Shown: piece by piece, positions 16,058-25,198 of the stretch
How the letters are laid out: every line of letters starts with the position of its first letter
Numbering within the stretch: the stretch's first letter is position 1
From: Anaerolineaceae bacterium
Lineage (GTDB): Bacteria > Chloroflexota > Anaerolineae > Anaerolineales > Anaerolineaceae
NCBI GenBank assembly: GCA_018060515.1
Contig: JAGOVY010000002.1
Coordinates: 1-45,777 of the forward strand
Length of the DNA stretch: 45,777 nt
Direction of reading: 5' to 3'
The notes under the pieces: generated by a model
The model's input: only the letters and a program-made list of their open reading frames with translations
Told to the model about the DNA's origin: nothing
Database searches by the model: none
Program-made: the position numbers and the translations under genes

Positions 16058-17686
16058 ATGAAACAAATACGCATTACAGATGATTTGAACGCTCTGCTGG
16101 CAGTTTTGCCCGCCAATATAATTGGTGCGCTGGAAAAAGCCAATAACAGCGATAATTTGTTGGAAATCGTATTAGACCTTGGTAGAAAGCCCATGGCGCG
16201 TTTTGTGGATCAGGAGCTTCAGCTGGCAGACCGCGATGTAGAGCGAGCAGAGATTGACCATGTGGTTTCACGCATCAGCGAATTTGATGCTGACAACCGC
16301 GCCGGGCTGGAAAGAACACTGCACCGCATCTCTGCCATTCGCAACCGGCACGGAATTATCGTCGGGCTTACTTGCCGAGTCGGGCGGGCAGTTTACGGTA
16401 CCATCGAGATCATTCAAGATCTTGTTGAATCCGGCAAGAGCATCTTGCTGTTGGGCAAGCCTGGCATTGGCAAAACCACCATGCTGCGCGAATCTGCCCG
16501 AATAATGGCAGAGACAAAACGAGTCGTCATTGTAGATACCTCCAATGAAATCGGCGGCGATGGCGATGTGCCGCACCCAGCGGTAGGAAAAGCCCGTCGG
16601 ATGCAGGTGGCTGCGCCTTCATTACAACATGAGGTCATGATCGAAGCCGTGGAGAACCACAATCCTGAGGTCGTCATCATCGATGAGATCGGCCGCGAAC
16701 TGGAGGCTATGGCCGCCAGAACCATCGCCGAGCGTGGAGTGCAGTTGGTAGCTACAGCACACGGGCGAACGCTTGAGAACCTGCTGCTCAACCCTACACT
16801 TTCAGATCTGATCGGCGGTATAGAATCGGTAACTTTATCAGATGAAGAAGCTCGCCGCCGCGGAACCCAGAAAACGGTGCTCGAACGGCGCTCGCCGCCT
16901 ACTTTTGATATGCTGGTTGAACTGCAAGAGCGCGACAAGCTGGCTGTGCACCAGGATGTGGCAACCGCGGTAGACACATTGGTACGCGGCTATCCGTTGC
17001 AGCCGGAAATCCGCTGGCGGGACGCTAACAACGAGGTACATATTGAAAAAGCGCCTGCAGCCGCGGCCCATGGATTGGCTCAGGGTACCCGTAGAACCTA
17101 TTCAAACAATGGCGAACAGAACAATAATGAAGCCAAGCGCGCGTCTGAAAGCCGCTACCTGCGCAACGCTTCCACACCAACCCTTAATTATGAACAGGCG
17201 GTTGACCTTTCGCAGCGTAAACCGGTGAAGAAAGTGAGCATATACCCCTACGGCGTTGCGCGCAACCGCCTGCAGCAGGCGGCTCATCGGTTGGGTGTGC
17301 CAGCCCTCATCGCACGTGACATCACCGAAGCCGATATCGTTATGACGCTTCGCACCTATTACCGCTCGCGCCAACAACCCATCACCGAAGCTGAAGCGCG
17401 CGGGGTGCCAATCTATGTGCTGCGAGCCAACACCATCAACCAAATGGAACAGTCGCTCGCCGAAATTTTCAACCTTTCTGATGGGGGAGACCAGAATTTT
17501 AATGAGGTTACCAACCAAACAGAATCAGCCATCCAGGCGGTATTGAATGGACAGCGCTGGGTTGACCTGCCCCCCGCAACTTCATCCATTCGCCGAATTC
17601 AACACGAAATGGCACGCCAGGCTCAATTGGTTTCGCATTCTTACGGCAAAGATCCCAACCGCAGAGTGCGCATCTTCAGAGAATGA
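16058..17686 (+). CDS. SpoIIIAA/Ycf45-like AAA ATPase with R3H domain
   Basis: Predicted single-stranded nucleic-acid-binding ATPase of 542 residues. The N-terminal region is followed by an AAA/RecA-type ATPase with Walker A LLGKPGIGKTT (about 131-141), Walker B VVIIDEIGREL and a sensor ATAHG. The middle resembles SpoIIIAA of sporulating Firmicutes and Ycf45 of cyanobacteria and plastids. A Gln/Asn-rich linker leads to a domain starting KKVSIYPYGVARNRLQ, and the last 40 residues (SIRRIQHEMARQAQLVSHSY and NRRVRIF) match an R3H domain. The exact cellular role is unknown. It is 26 bases after the GNAT gene and 15 before tmk. Confidence 0.85.
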   Translation: MKQIRITDDLNALLAVLPANIIGALEKANNSDNLLEIVLDLGRKPMARFVDQELQLADRDVERAEIDHVVSRISEFDADNRAGLERTLHRISAIRNRHGIIVGLTCRVGRAVYGTIEIIQDLVESGKSILLLGKPGIGKTTMLRESARIMAETKRVVIVDTSNEIGGDGDVPHPAVGKARRMQVAAPSLQHEVMIEAVENHNPEVVIIDEIGRELEAMAARTIAERGVQLVATAHGRTLENLLLNPTLSDLIGGIESVTLSDEEARRRGTQKTVLERRSPPTFDMLVELQERDKLAVHQDVATAVDTLVRGYPLQPEIRWRDANNEVHIEKAPAAAAHGLAQGTRRTYSNNGEQNNNEAKRASESRYLRNASTPTLNYEQAVDLSQRKPVKKVSIYPYGVARNRLQQAAHRLGVPALIARDITEADIVMTLRTYYRSRQQPITEAEARGVPIYVLRANTINQMEQSLAEIFNLSDGGDQNFNEVTNQTESAIQAVLNGQRWVDLPPATSSIRRIQHEMARQAQLVSHSYGKDPNRRVRIFRE

Positions 17687-17701
17687 CGCGGAGAAACGCT
17701 A

Positions 17702-18325
17702 ATGTTCATCACCCTTGAAGGACCAGATGGCAGCGGTAAATCAATGCAGGTGCCTGAATTGGCAGAGTTCATTCATCACCTGGGGTACAACGTTTTTACA
17801 ACCCGCGAGCCAGGTGGAACATTTATCGGCGACCAGATCCGTGAAGTCATCATGCGCATGGATAATAAATCCATGAACCCGCGCACCGAAATTCTGCTTT
17901 TCTGCGCTGCCAGGGCGCAAATTGTGGCTGAGGTGATCAAACCACAGCTTGAAAAAGGTGTGGTCGTCATCAGCGACCGCTACGCTGATTCGACCCTGGC
18001 TTATCAAGGCTACGGACATGGGATCGACCTTGAAACCCTGCGCATCATCCTCGCTTTTGCTACCGGCGGGTTAACCCCTGACTTGACCTTGCTGCTCGAT
18101 ATCGATGCCCAAACTGGACTTGCACGCAGGCAGCACAGCGGTGGTGAGTGGAACCGCCTGGATGACTACCATCTGGCTTTTCACCAACGGGTGCAGCAAG
18201 GCTATCACCAACTTTTGCAGGCAGACCCACAACGCTGGGTACAGATTGATGCTTCTTTGCCGCCGCAAAAAGTACAGCAGCATCTGCAAGAAGCCGTGCT
18301 GCAGCGCTTGCGTCCGAAAGCCTGA
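17702..18325 (+). CDS. tmk: Thymidylate kinase
   Basis: Phosphorylates dTMP to dTDP, essential for dTTP supply. The 207-residue protein has the P-loop GPDGSGKS (7-14), the DR-motif segment SDRYADSTLAYQG with the TYQ-like substrate-binding site, and FTTREPGG. The lid QHSGGEWNRLDD has few basic residues. GGAG stands before the ATG. It is last in the pdxS run; no strong terminator follows. Confidence 0.95.
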   Translation: MFITLEGPDGSGKSMQVPELAEFIHHLGYNVFTTREPGGTFIGDQIREVIMRMDNKSMNPRTEILLFCAARAQIVAEVIKPQLEKGVVVISDRYADSTLAYQGYGHGIDLETLRIILAFATGGLTPDLTLLLDIDAQTGLARRQHSGGEWNRLDDYHLAFHQRVQQGYHQLLQADPQRWVQIDASLPPQKVQQHLQEAVLQRLRPKA

Positions 18326-18514
18326 TTGACCCGCACTCCGAAACTTGGCTGTGAATAAAGGGTTATATACTTCATGGCTGAGGAAAACCTGTTGAATTTT
18401 TCAGGCACTTTAAGCCTGCCCCTCTAACAAGAAAGTTCTTGATTTCGTTATTTCAAAATACCGCAGGGAATTATCTGAAACGCATTGGGCTTGGCAAGTA
18501 AGTTGGAGGACCAA

Positions 18515-19759
18515 ATGAACCAAACCGCCCCACAAGATAAATCGCACGTATTAACCATCGGTCAGTTGGTGTTGAGTCTGGTTGGCCTTGGGCTTCTATT
18601 GCTGGGGTTTGTTGGCTTGTCCATCCTCCTGCTATTACCCACCCAGGCAGAGATAATGCCCTTTGATGCTCAATCCCAGCTACGGCAAATGCTTTGGGTG
18701 GTGGCGACGCTGATTTTGTTAACCATTCCGTCATTGGTTGCGGCAATTCGCTGCTTGAACGGATTGCCAGCGAAAAAAGTCCCCCTCAGAGGGTTTCTCT
18801 TTGCCAGCATCAGCCTCATTGTTACCGCGTTGGTCGTTACCCTGTGGGTATCCTTTGCCACAGACAGTTTGACCCACGCTCTGGGCGGGTTGGTGAGCGT
18901 ACTGGTTGTGTTTATGCCGTTATGGTGGTTCCTTGAATTAGGGCGCCTGGGGCTTTCACGTATCAGCGCTCAACGTCAATGGGGGGCAGCTACATTCGGC
19001 AACTTTGTAACCTTGCCAACAGTCCTCATCATGGAAACCGTCGTTCTTGCTATTGGGGTCATCATAGCCTCCATTTGGCTGATACAACAGCCTGAGTTTT
19101 TGCCTTACCTGCAGCAATTTGAGCCTGGAATGCCTTTTGACTTCTTCAATCTTCAAGGGCTGGATATTGATTGGTTGGCACTGGTGCAGCATCCTTTCAT
19201 TATTACGGCAATTGTGATCGGCGCCTCGCTGACAATCCCGCTGATTGAGGAACTCCTCAAGCCCCTCGGAATGTGGTTTTTACGGAAGCGTCAATTCTCA
19301 CCGTCTTCGGGGTTTATTATCGGGATGATTTGCGGCGCTATGTTTGCTTTTGTTGAAAGCTCTTTTTCGCTCAGCGCAGTGACCAGTAACGACTGGCTCT
19401 TCACCGCCATCGGCAGAGTCGGCACGAACCTCCTCCACCTGACCTTAACTGGTTTTAATGGATGGGCATTGTTTTCCACTTGGTTGGATGGCAAGTATTT
19501 ACGCTTGGGTATCACCTATCTCGTTACAGTGATTGTTCATGGCATATGGAACCTGTTTGCACTCTTGATGGGTTTGAACACCATCGGTGGTGAATTATCG
19601 TTGGCTGTCTCCCCGACACTCACCGCTGCTGCTCAGTGGGTGCTCATCGGGCTCTCCCTTGCCATGTTTGCTGCCCTCATTTTCATGAACGCTCATTTGC
19701 GTAAGGAAAAACCACATAACGACTCTCCACCGCCGATGCCCATTCCCATGGGCAATTAG
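18515..19759 (+). CDS. PrsW-like glutamic intramembrane protease
   Basis: Multi-pass membrane protein of 414 residues with about nine hydrophobic segments. Conserved protease positions are in IPLIEELLKPLG (Glu245, Glu246, Lys249), FAFVESSF (Glu281), LLHLTLTGFNGW (His308) and VIVHGIWN (His342). This is the pattern of the PrsW family, which in Bacillus cleaves an anti-sigma factor. No anti-sigma or sigma gene is nearby, so the substrate is unknown. The TTG at 18485 is in frame, but the ATG at 18515 has GGAGG six bases before it. Proline-rich residues end the protein. Confidence 0.82.
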   Translation: MNQTAPQDKSHVLTIGQLVLSLVGLGLLLLGFVGLSILLLLPTQAEIMPFDAQSQLRQMLWVVATLILLTIPSLVAAIRCLNGLPAKKVPLRGFLFASISLIVTALVVTLWVSFATDSLTHALGGLVSVLVVFMPLWWFLELGRLGLSRISAQRQWGAATFGNFVTLPTVLIMETVVLAIGVIIASIWLIQQPEFLPYLQQFEPGMPFDFFNLQGLDIDWLALVQHPFIITAIVIGASLTIPLIEELLKPLGMWFLRKRQFSPSSGFIIGMICGAMFAFVESSFSLSAVTSNDWLFTAIGRVGTNLLHLTLTGFNGWALFSTWLDGKYLRLGITYLVTVIVHGIWNLFALLMGLNTIGGELSLAVSPTLTAAAQWVLIGLSLAMFAALIFMNAHLRKEKPHNDSPPPMPIPMGN

Positions 19760-19816
19760 TGTAAAATGAATTTCTAAATTCTGCGAATTTTCAAATTTGA
19801 GAAAGCAAAATAGACC

Positions 19817-20497
19817 TTGAAATCAAATAATTTACGCAATATTGTCTCCTGGTTAATGAAGCATTTAACTCGTACAAACTTCATTGGGCTCGAAAACGTG
19901 CCTCTTACTGGTGGTGTATTGTTGGCGTGTAATCACATGAGCCGAATGGACATTCCCGTGTTATTTATCACGCCTAACCGCCCCAAAATGACCGCGCTGG
20001 TGACCACAAAATATCTAAAATACCCGCTTTTACGCTGGTTCATCGTCACTGCAGAAGGCATCTGGCTAGACCGCGACACAGCCGATTTTGCCGCCTTCCG
20101 CAAAGCTGTCAAAGCGCTGGATGAGGGTAAAGCCCTGGGGATTTCACCGGAAGGAACCCGCAGCCAGACAGCCTCGCTCTTGGAAGGAAAGCCTGGGACC
20201 GCGTTGTTGGCGATTCGCGCCGGAGTGCCGGTTGTGCCGGTAGCACTCATCGGAACCGAAGATGCTGTAGAGAAAATGAAACGTTTCAAACGCCCTCACA
20301 TAACTGCTGAATATGGCAAACCAATATACCCGGAGCCTCTCGACCATAACCAGCGTGACGACCAGCTTCAAACGTTGACGGAAGAGATAATGTGTCAAAT
20401 TGCCTCAATGCTGCCGGAGAAATATCACGGTTTTTACAAAGACCATCCGCGTGTAAAGGAATTAATGGCTGCCCGCGAAAAAGAACCAGCTTCATAA
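19817..20497 (+). CDS. plsC: 1-acyl-sn-glycerol-3-phosphate acyltransferase (PlsC type)
   Basis: Transfers an acyl chain to lysophosphatidic acid to form phosphatidic acid in membrane lipid synthesis. The 226-residue protein has acyltransferase block I NHMSRMD (HX4D), block II near IWLDRDT, block III SPEGTRS and block IV VPVVPVALIG. It lacks a long N-terminal membrane helix. The start is uncertain: TTG at 19817 extends the frame, and the first ATG is at 19856 without a ribosome site. A TAAAAT near 19762 may be its -10 box. It is likely expressed separately from the genes on either side. Confidence 0.9.
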   Translation: MKSNNLRNIVSWLMKHLTRTNFIGLENVPLTGGVLLACNHMSRMDIPVLFITPNRPKMTALVTTKYLKYPLLRWFIVTAEGIWLDRDTADFAAFRKAVKALDEGKALGISPEGTRSQTASLLEGKPGTALLAIRAGVPVVPVALIGTEDAVEKMKRFKRPHITAEYGKPIYPEPLDHNQRDDQLQTLTEEIMCQIASMLPEKYHGFYKDHPRVKELMAAREKEPAS

Positions 20498-20718
20498 TCG
20501 GGTCGTGAGATTAGCGCTCCACTTTTATTGTTTGGGTAATGCAAATCCAAATGTAACAATTAATCTTGTTTGAAGGCAGATTCTTAATCTTCTTCTTTGC
20601 AAACCAGTGGTTTTGAACTAATTGTAAAAAACGAATACCGATTACGCGGGTGTAACAAAAAGAGCTGAGATGTGTTAGATTATTAGAAACATTCGATTAA
20701 TATTTACCGGGAGTCATC

Positions 20719-21861
20719 ATGACAGTTGAAGTTGTTGAAATAAAGACCAATAAAGCCTTAAAAGCCTTTATAAATTTTCCCTTAAAGCTGTATAAAGACT
20801 CTCTTTATTACGTTCCCAGTATTTTCAATGATGAGATGAACACGCTGCGTGCAGACCGCAACCCTGCATTAAAGGAAAGCCGCGCGCGATACTGGCTTGC
20901 CTATCAGGATGGAAAGATAGTCGGTAGAATTGCGGCCATGATCGTACCACGGCATGAAGAAAAATGGGGCGAGCGTTACATGCGCTTTGGTTGGATTGAC
21001 TTCATTGATGACCGCGAAGTAATCAGCGCATTGATCGGAAAAGTTGAGGCGTGGGCGCAAGAAGAAAAGATGGACGGTGTTCACGGCCCGCTTGGATTTA
21101 CCGACCTTGACCGTGAAGGAATGCTGGTGGAGGGCTTCGATGAAATGACCACCCTCGCCACAATTTACAATTACCCCTATTACCCAAAACACATCGAAGC
21201 CTTGGGCTACACCAAAGATGCAGATTGGATCGAGCATGAATTTACCTTCTCGTTGAAATCTGAAGAAAAGGTTGCCAAGGCGGCAAAAATCATTAAAGAA
21301 CGCACCAATACCCGCCTTTTCAAAGGGACAAAAAAAGATTTATTAAAGCTCGCTCCGCAAATCTTCGCGGTTCTCAATGAAGCCTATCGTCATCTTTATG
21401 GCACGGTTCCCCTCAGCGAAGAACAGGTTCAAATGTACATCAAGTCATATTTTGGGTTTGTCAACCCTGAATTTATCCCCCTGGTATTGGATGAGAACGA
21501 CCGAGTGGTGGCTTTCGGCATCTCGTTCCCTTCTTTTTCACGCGCTCTGCAAAAAAGCAAAGGAAAGCTTTTCCCCTTTGGTTTCATTCACTTTTTACGC
21601 GCCATGCATAATAACGACCGCGCTGATCTGTATTTGGTGGGGGTCACCGATGAATATTTGAGCAAGGGTGTGACGGCGATGATGATGCAGCAGATCTTCC
21701 AGACCTTCAAAGATCACGGCGTCAAACTCATCGAATCCAATGCCACCCTTGAGAAGAACCCCGATATACTTGCCATGTGGAAGTACCTGGATAATCGCCA
21801 GCACAAACGACGGCGCTGTTATATTAAGAAGTTTCATACTGCTATCGAAGAGAGTAACTGA
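20719..21861 (+). CDS. GNAT-like protein, YghO-type, first of a tandem pair
   Basis: Protein of 380 residues from a family annotated as N-acetyltransferase-like and resembling E. coli YghO. The reaction is not established. It begins with VEIKTNKALKAFINFPLKLY, a form of the FxxxPxxLY opening of the family. The middle has YMRFGWIDFIDD and HGPLGFTDLDREGMLVEGFDE. The C-terminal GNAT part carries NDRADLYLVGVTDEYLSKGV and the basic ending RQHKRRRCYIKKF. GGGAG precedes the ATG. It is followed after 50 bases by a paralogue of the same length and layout, showing a tandem duplication. Confidence 0.75.
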   Translation: MTVEVVEIKTNKALKAFINFPLKLYKDSLYYVPSIFNDEMNTLRADRNPALKESRARYWLAYQDGKIVGRIAAMIVPRHEEKWGERYMRFGWIDFIDDREVISALIGKVEAWAQEEKMDGVHGPLGFTDLDREGMLVEGFDEMTTLATIYNYPYYPKHIEALGYTKDADWIEHEFTFSLKSEEKVAKAAKIIKERTNTRLFKGTKKDLLKLAPQIFAVLNEAYRHLYGTVPLSEEQVQMYIKSYFGFVNPEFIPLVLDENDRVVAFGISFPSFSRALQKSKGKLFPFGFIHFLRAMHNNDRADLYLVGVTDEYLSKGVTAMMMQQIFQTFKDHGVKLIESNATLEKNPDILAMWKYLDNRQHKRRRCYIKKFHTAIEESN

Positions 21862-21911
21862 AGACAAAATTCCCCTCCCGACGCCGGCAGGCGTAACCGT
21901 TAGAGAAACCG

Positions 21912-23033
21912 ATGACTCTGGAAATTCGTGAAGTATTAAACAAAAAAGATTTACATAAGTTTGTACGCTTCCCAGAAGACTTGTATCATGATAATCCTTA
22001 CCGTGTGCCGCCTTTAATTAATGGGGTATTAAACACTTTCGACCCTGAGAAAAATGCCGCTTATGAATACAGCCAATCGCGCCAGTGGTTGGCGCTGCGC
22101 AACGGAAAAGTGGTCGGAAGGGTGGCGGCCATACTCAGCGAAGGACACCGTTTACATTGGAATCAGGCATACATGCGGTTTGGTTGGCTTGATTTCATTG
22201 ATGATTCAGAGGTTTCAGCGGCACTGCTGGGTAAAGTGGAGGAGTGGGCTCTCGCCAATTCCTGCAGCGCAGTACACGGTCCTTTGGGATTCACAGACAT
22301 GGATCAGGCAGGTATGCTGATCGAAGGATTTGACGAACTTTCGACGATGGCAACCCTTTACAACTACGCTTACTACCCAACACACCTTGAAATGCTTGGG
22401 TATGGCAAAGAAACTGACTGGGTGGAATACGAAATTACCGTACCGCACAAACCAGATGAAAAAATCTCCCGCCTCGCAGAAATTATCAAACGGCGTGAAG
22501 GCTTGCGCCTGCTGGAACTAAAAAACAAGCAGGAAGTCATGGAGCGTGCGAAAGAGATTTTTAAGGTTTTTAATCAAGGGTATCAAAACCTCTACGGGTA
22601 CGTACCGCTCAACGAGCGCCAGGTGGAAGGGTATTCGCGCCAGTATTTTAGCTTTATCAAGCCAGAGTTCATTTCAGTGGTCGTTGACCAGGATGAGAAA
22701 ATTGCTGCCTTTGGCATCACCATGCCCTCGATTAACCGTGCCTTGCAAAAAGCCCGCGGACATCTCTTCCCCTTGGGTTTCATCCATTTGCTGCGTGCAC
22801 TTAATAAGAATGACCGCGCCGACCTCTACCTGGTGGTGGTTACACCGGAGTATCAGGGCAAAGGCGTAAATGCAGTGCTGATTGACCACCTGACACGGGT
22901 ATTTATCGCAAAGGGTATTCATAAAGTAGAGTCAAACCCTGAAATTGAGACCAATCACCTTGTACAGGGACAATGGAAGCATTTTCAAACACGCCAGCAC
23001 AAACGTCGGCGCTCTTATATAAAACTGTTATAG
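21912..23033 (+). CDS. GNAT-like protein, YghO-type, second of a tandem pair
   Basis: Paralogue of the preceding gene, 373 residues. The same landmarks occur in order: FVRFPEDLYHDNPYRVPPL, YMRFGWLDFIDD, HGPLGFTDMDQAGMLIEGFDE, YYPTHLEMLGY, NDRADLYLVVVTPEYQGKGV and RQHKRRRSYIKLL. The GNAT acetyl-CoA loop is better preserved here (YQGKGVNAVL) than in the first copy (YLSKGVTAMM). The pair is probably co-transcribed. No substrate can be inferred; the neighbouring plsC and radA genes give no clear clue. Confidence 0.75.
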   Translation: MTLEIREVLNKKDLHKFVRFPEDLYHDNPYRVPPLINGVLNTFDPEKNAAYEYSQSRQWLALRNGKVVGRVAAILSEGHRLHWNQAYMRFGWLDFIDDSEVSAALLGKVEEWALANSCSAVHGPLGFTDMDQAGMLIEGFDELSTMATLYNYAYYPTHLEMLGYGKETDWVEYEITVPHKPDEKISRLAEIIKRREGLRLLELKNKQEVMERAKEIFKVFNQGYQNLYGYVPLNERQVEGYSRQYFSFIKPEFISVVVDQDEKIAAFGITMPSINRALQKARGHLFPLGFIHLLRALNKNDRADLYLVVVTPEYQGKGVNAVLIDHLTRVFIAKGIHKVESNPEIETNHLVQGQWKHFQTRQHKRRRSYIKLL

Positions 23034-23207
23034 GCGAGTTAATCCCTCGGGCTTGAAATGCTAAAAAAATCCTCGTTCCATTCACCAGGTTACAATAGCG
23101 AATAATTGATTGATCACAGCCAGAATCAGCGCGATATTTTCTCCTCCTAAATTTTCATTAACAATTTTCCGCTCCGGGTTTTCTGCCAGCACTGAGCTTC
23201 AAATGGG

Positions 23208-23213
23208 TATAAT
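23208..23213 (+). promoter_or_regulatory. radA -10 box, leaderless arrangement
   Basis: A perfect TATAAT ends six bases before the radA ATG, so transcription should begin at or next to the start codon. No Shine-Dalgarno can fit between them. Confidence 0.6.
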
Positions 23214-23219
23214 AAGTTA

Positions 23220-24629
23220 ATGTCAAAAACCATCAGCCAATTTGTTTGTCAGCAATGCGGTAAAGTGATTCCGCGCCGCCTGGGTAAATGCCCGCAGTGC
23301 GGCGGTTGGGATACTTTTGTGGAGGAGCTGCTGCAAGCTCCGTCCGCGCCTGCCAAATCTCACCCCCGCGGAATGAACGCGCGTTCAGAACCGCGCCGCA
23401 TGGGAGATATCCAGGGAGACGCCGAAGAACGCATTCCCCTGCCTATCGGCGAGTTTGCGCGTGTGCTGGGTGGCGGCGTGGTGCCGGGCTCCATCGTGCT
23501 GGTGGGCGGCGACCCGGGTATTGGCAAATCTACATTGCTGCTGCAAATGGCGTTAGAAATGGCAGGGGGCGGACCAGCCAAAAAAGTTTTGTATATCTCC
23601 GGCGAGGAGTCGGAGCGCCAGATTAAGATGCGCGCGCTGCGCCTGACAAGGCTGGCTGGCGAGCCTTCTCCAAGCTTCAGCGAGGACCTGCTCTTGCTCA
23701 CTGAAACCAACCTTGATGCCGTGCTCGAACACGTTTCGGCGCTCAAACCTGACTTACTGATCGTTGATTCCATTCAGACGGTTTACCTGCCCGACCTTAG
23801 TTCAACAGCGGGCTCTGTCAGCCAGGTGCGCGAATGCGCCAACCGGCTACGTGAGATGGCGAAAACGAGCGGCATGGCAGTCTTTTTAGTAGGGCATGTC
23901 ACCAAGGAAGGCGTCATCGCTGGCCCGCGTGTATTGGAACACATTGTGGATACCGTTCTCTATCTGGAAGGAGACCGCTTCCAATCTTACCGTCTGCTGC
24001 GCTCAGTAAAGAACCGCTTCGGCGCCACCGCTGAGGTGGGCGTGTTTGAAATGCGTGAGCGCGGGATGGTTGAAGTCCTCAACCCTTCAGAAGCCTTTCT
24101 AGCAGAACGCCTGGTAAATGCGCCGGGTTCTTCCATTGCCGTGACAATGGAAGGCACGCGCCCGCTGCTGGTGGAAATGCAAGGGCTCACCAGCCCAAGT
24201 AATTTAGGAAACCCGCGCCGTACACCTAACGGAGTTGATTTCAACCGCCTGCTGCTCATCACAGCCGTACTCACCCGCCGCCTTGGGCTGCGCCTGGCAG
24301 AACAGGATGTGTTTGTGAACGTGATCGGCGGGCTGCAGGTGAGCGAACCCGCTGCCGACCTGGCGATCGCAGCCGCAATCGCCTCCTCCATGAAAGATCT
24401 TCCGGTCAGAGCAGATACGGTGCTTATTGGCGAAGTCGGCCTTTCGGGTGAAATGCGTTGGGTAGGTCAGATGAACCACCGTTTACGTGAAGCTGCTAAA
24501 CTGGGATTCAAGGTTGCAGTGATTCCGCACCGTGTGCGCGCTGGTGAACCTTTACCAAAGGAAATTGAGTTAAAAGAAGCTCGCTCCTTGCGCGAAGCAC
24601 TGAGCTTCGCATTATTGAATGATAAATAA
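23220..24629 (+). CDS. radA: DNA repair protein RadA
   Basis: RecA-like ATPase that helps branch migration during recombinational repair. The 469-residue protein has the N-terminal zinc knuckle CQQC/CPQC (Cys10, 13, 24, 27), Walker A GGDPGIGKSTL (about 96-106), Walker B LLIVDSIQT, the RadA-specific KNRFG motif and a C-terminal Lon-protease-like domain (GGLQVSEPAADLAIAAAI). It starts a probable operon with the DUF6391 gene (26 bases) and holA (3 bases). Its promoter suggests a leaderless message. Confidence 0.96.
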   Translation: MSKTISQFVCQQCGKVIPRRLGKCPQCGGWDTFVEELLQAPSAPAKSHPRGMNARSEPRRMGDIQGDAEERIPLPIGEFARVLGGGVVPGSIVLVGGDPGIGKSTLLLQMALEMAGGGPAKKVLYISGEESERQIKMRALRLTRLAGEPSPSFSEDLLLLTETNLDAVLEHVSALKPDLLIVDSIQTVYLPDLSSTAGSVSQVRECANRLREMAKTSGMAVFLVGHVTKEGVIAGPRVLEHIVDTVLYLEGDRFQSYRLLRSVKNRFGATAEVGVFEMRERGMVEVLNPSEAFLAERLVNAPGSSIAVTMEGTRPLLVEMQGLTSPSNLGNPRRTPNGVDFNRLLLITAVLTRRLGLRLAEQDVFVNVIGGLQVSEPAADLAIAAAIASSMKDLPVRADTVLIGEVGLSGEMRWVGQMNHRLREAAKLGFKVAVIPHRVRAGEPLPKEIELKEARSLREALSFALLNDK

Positions 24630-24655
24630 TACCGATTCTCACCCGGAGGGATTAT

Positions 24656-25195
24656 ATGGAAAAAGTTAACAACATTCTCGAATGGTCGCCGATCTTTCTA
24701 GTCAGGCGTAACCATGGGCTTGAGCACGCAACGCTGAATCTGCTTGCCAAGGAGTTTCCGAACCAATCTTTCGCCGGGCACTCTGATAACAAAGGAATAT
24801 GGATTGTCGGCGATGTTTCGACCGACAAGTTACTCGAAACCGTGCAGCAAGCGTTAAAAAGAATGAAAGCCGGAGAAAGTGAATTGGCGCTGCACCCAAA
24901 TTGCGGCACGAATTTCGTCACCGCCGGGATAGTTGCCGGAACTGCAGCCTGGCTGGGTTCGCTGGGCAATGCCAAATCTTTCTCGAAGAAAATCGACCGT
25001 TGGGCGCTAATGGTCATGCTTGTCACCGGCACACTCATCGCAACCCAACCCTGGGGCAAGAAAGTGCAGGCGCGGGTCACCACAACTGGAAAAATGGACG
25101 GCATGGCAATCAAGCAGATTGTGCGTTACGAGCGCAAAGGTCCCGTGCTGCACAGAATCCTCACCACCGAAATCCTTGAACTTGCGGAGCATTGA
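24656..25195 (+). CDS. DUF6391-family membrane protein
   Basis: Protein of 179 residues resembling the DUF6391 family of cyanobacteria and Chloroflexota; function unknown. Near the N-terminus it has RRNHGLEHATLNLLAKEF, where His20, Glu23 and His24 could bind a metal, though this is inference. Two hydrophobic segments follow (GTNFVTAGIVAGTAAWLG and ALMVMLVTGTLIATQ). The C-terminal part, from KKVQARVTTTG, is soluble. A good CGGAGGG precedes the ATG. It lies between radA and holA with very short gaps, suggesting co-expression with DNA-metabolism genes. Confidence 0.75.
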   Translation: MEKVNNILEWSPIFLVRRNHGLEHATLNLLAKEFPNQSFAGHSDNKGIWIVGDVSTDKLLETVQQALKRMKAGESELALHPNCGTNFVTAGIVAGTAAWLGSLGNAKSFSKKIDRWALMVMLVTGTLIATQPWGKKVQARVTTTGKMDGMAIKQIVRYERKGPVLHRILTTEILELAEH

Positions 25196-25198
25196 TTC

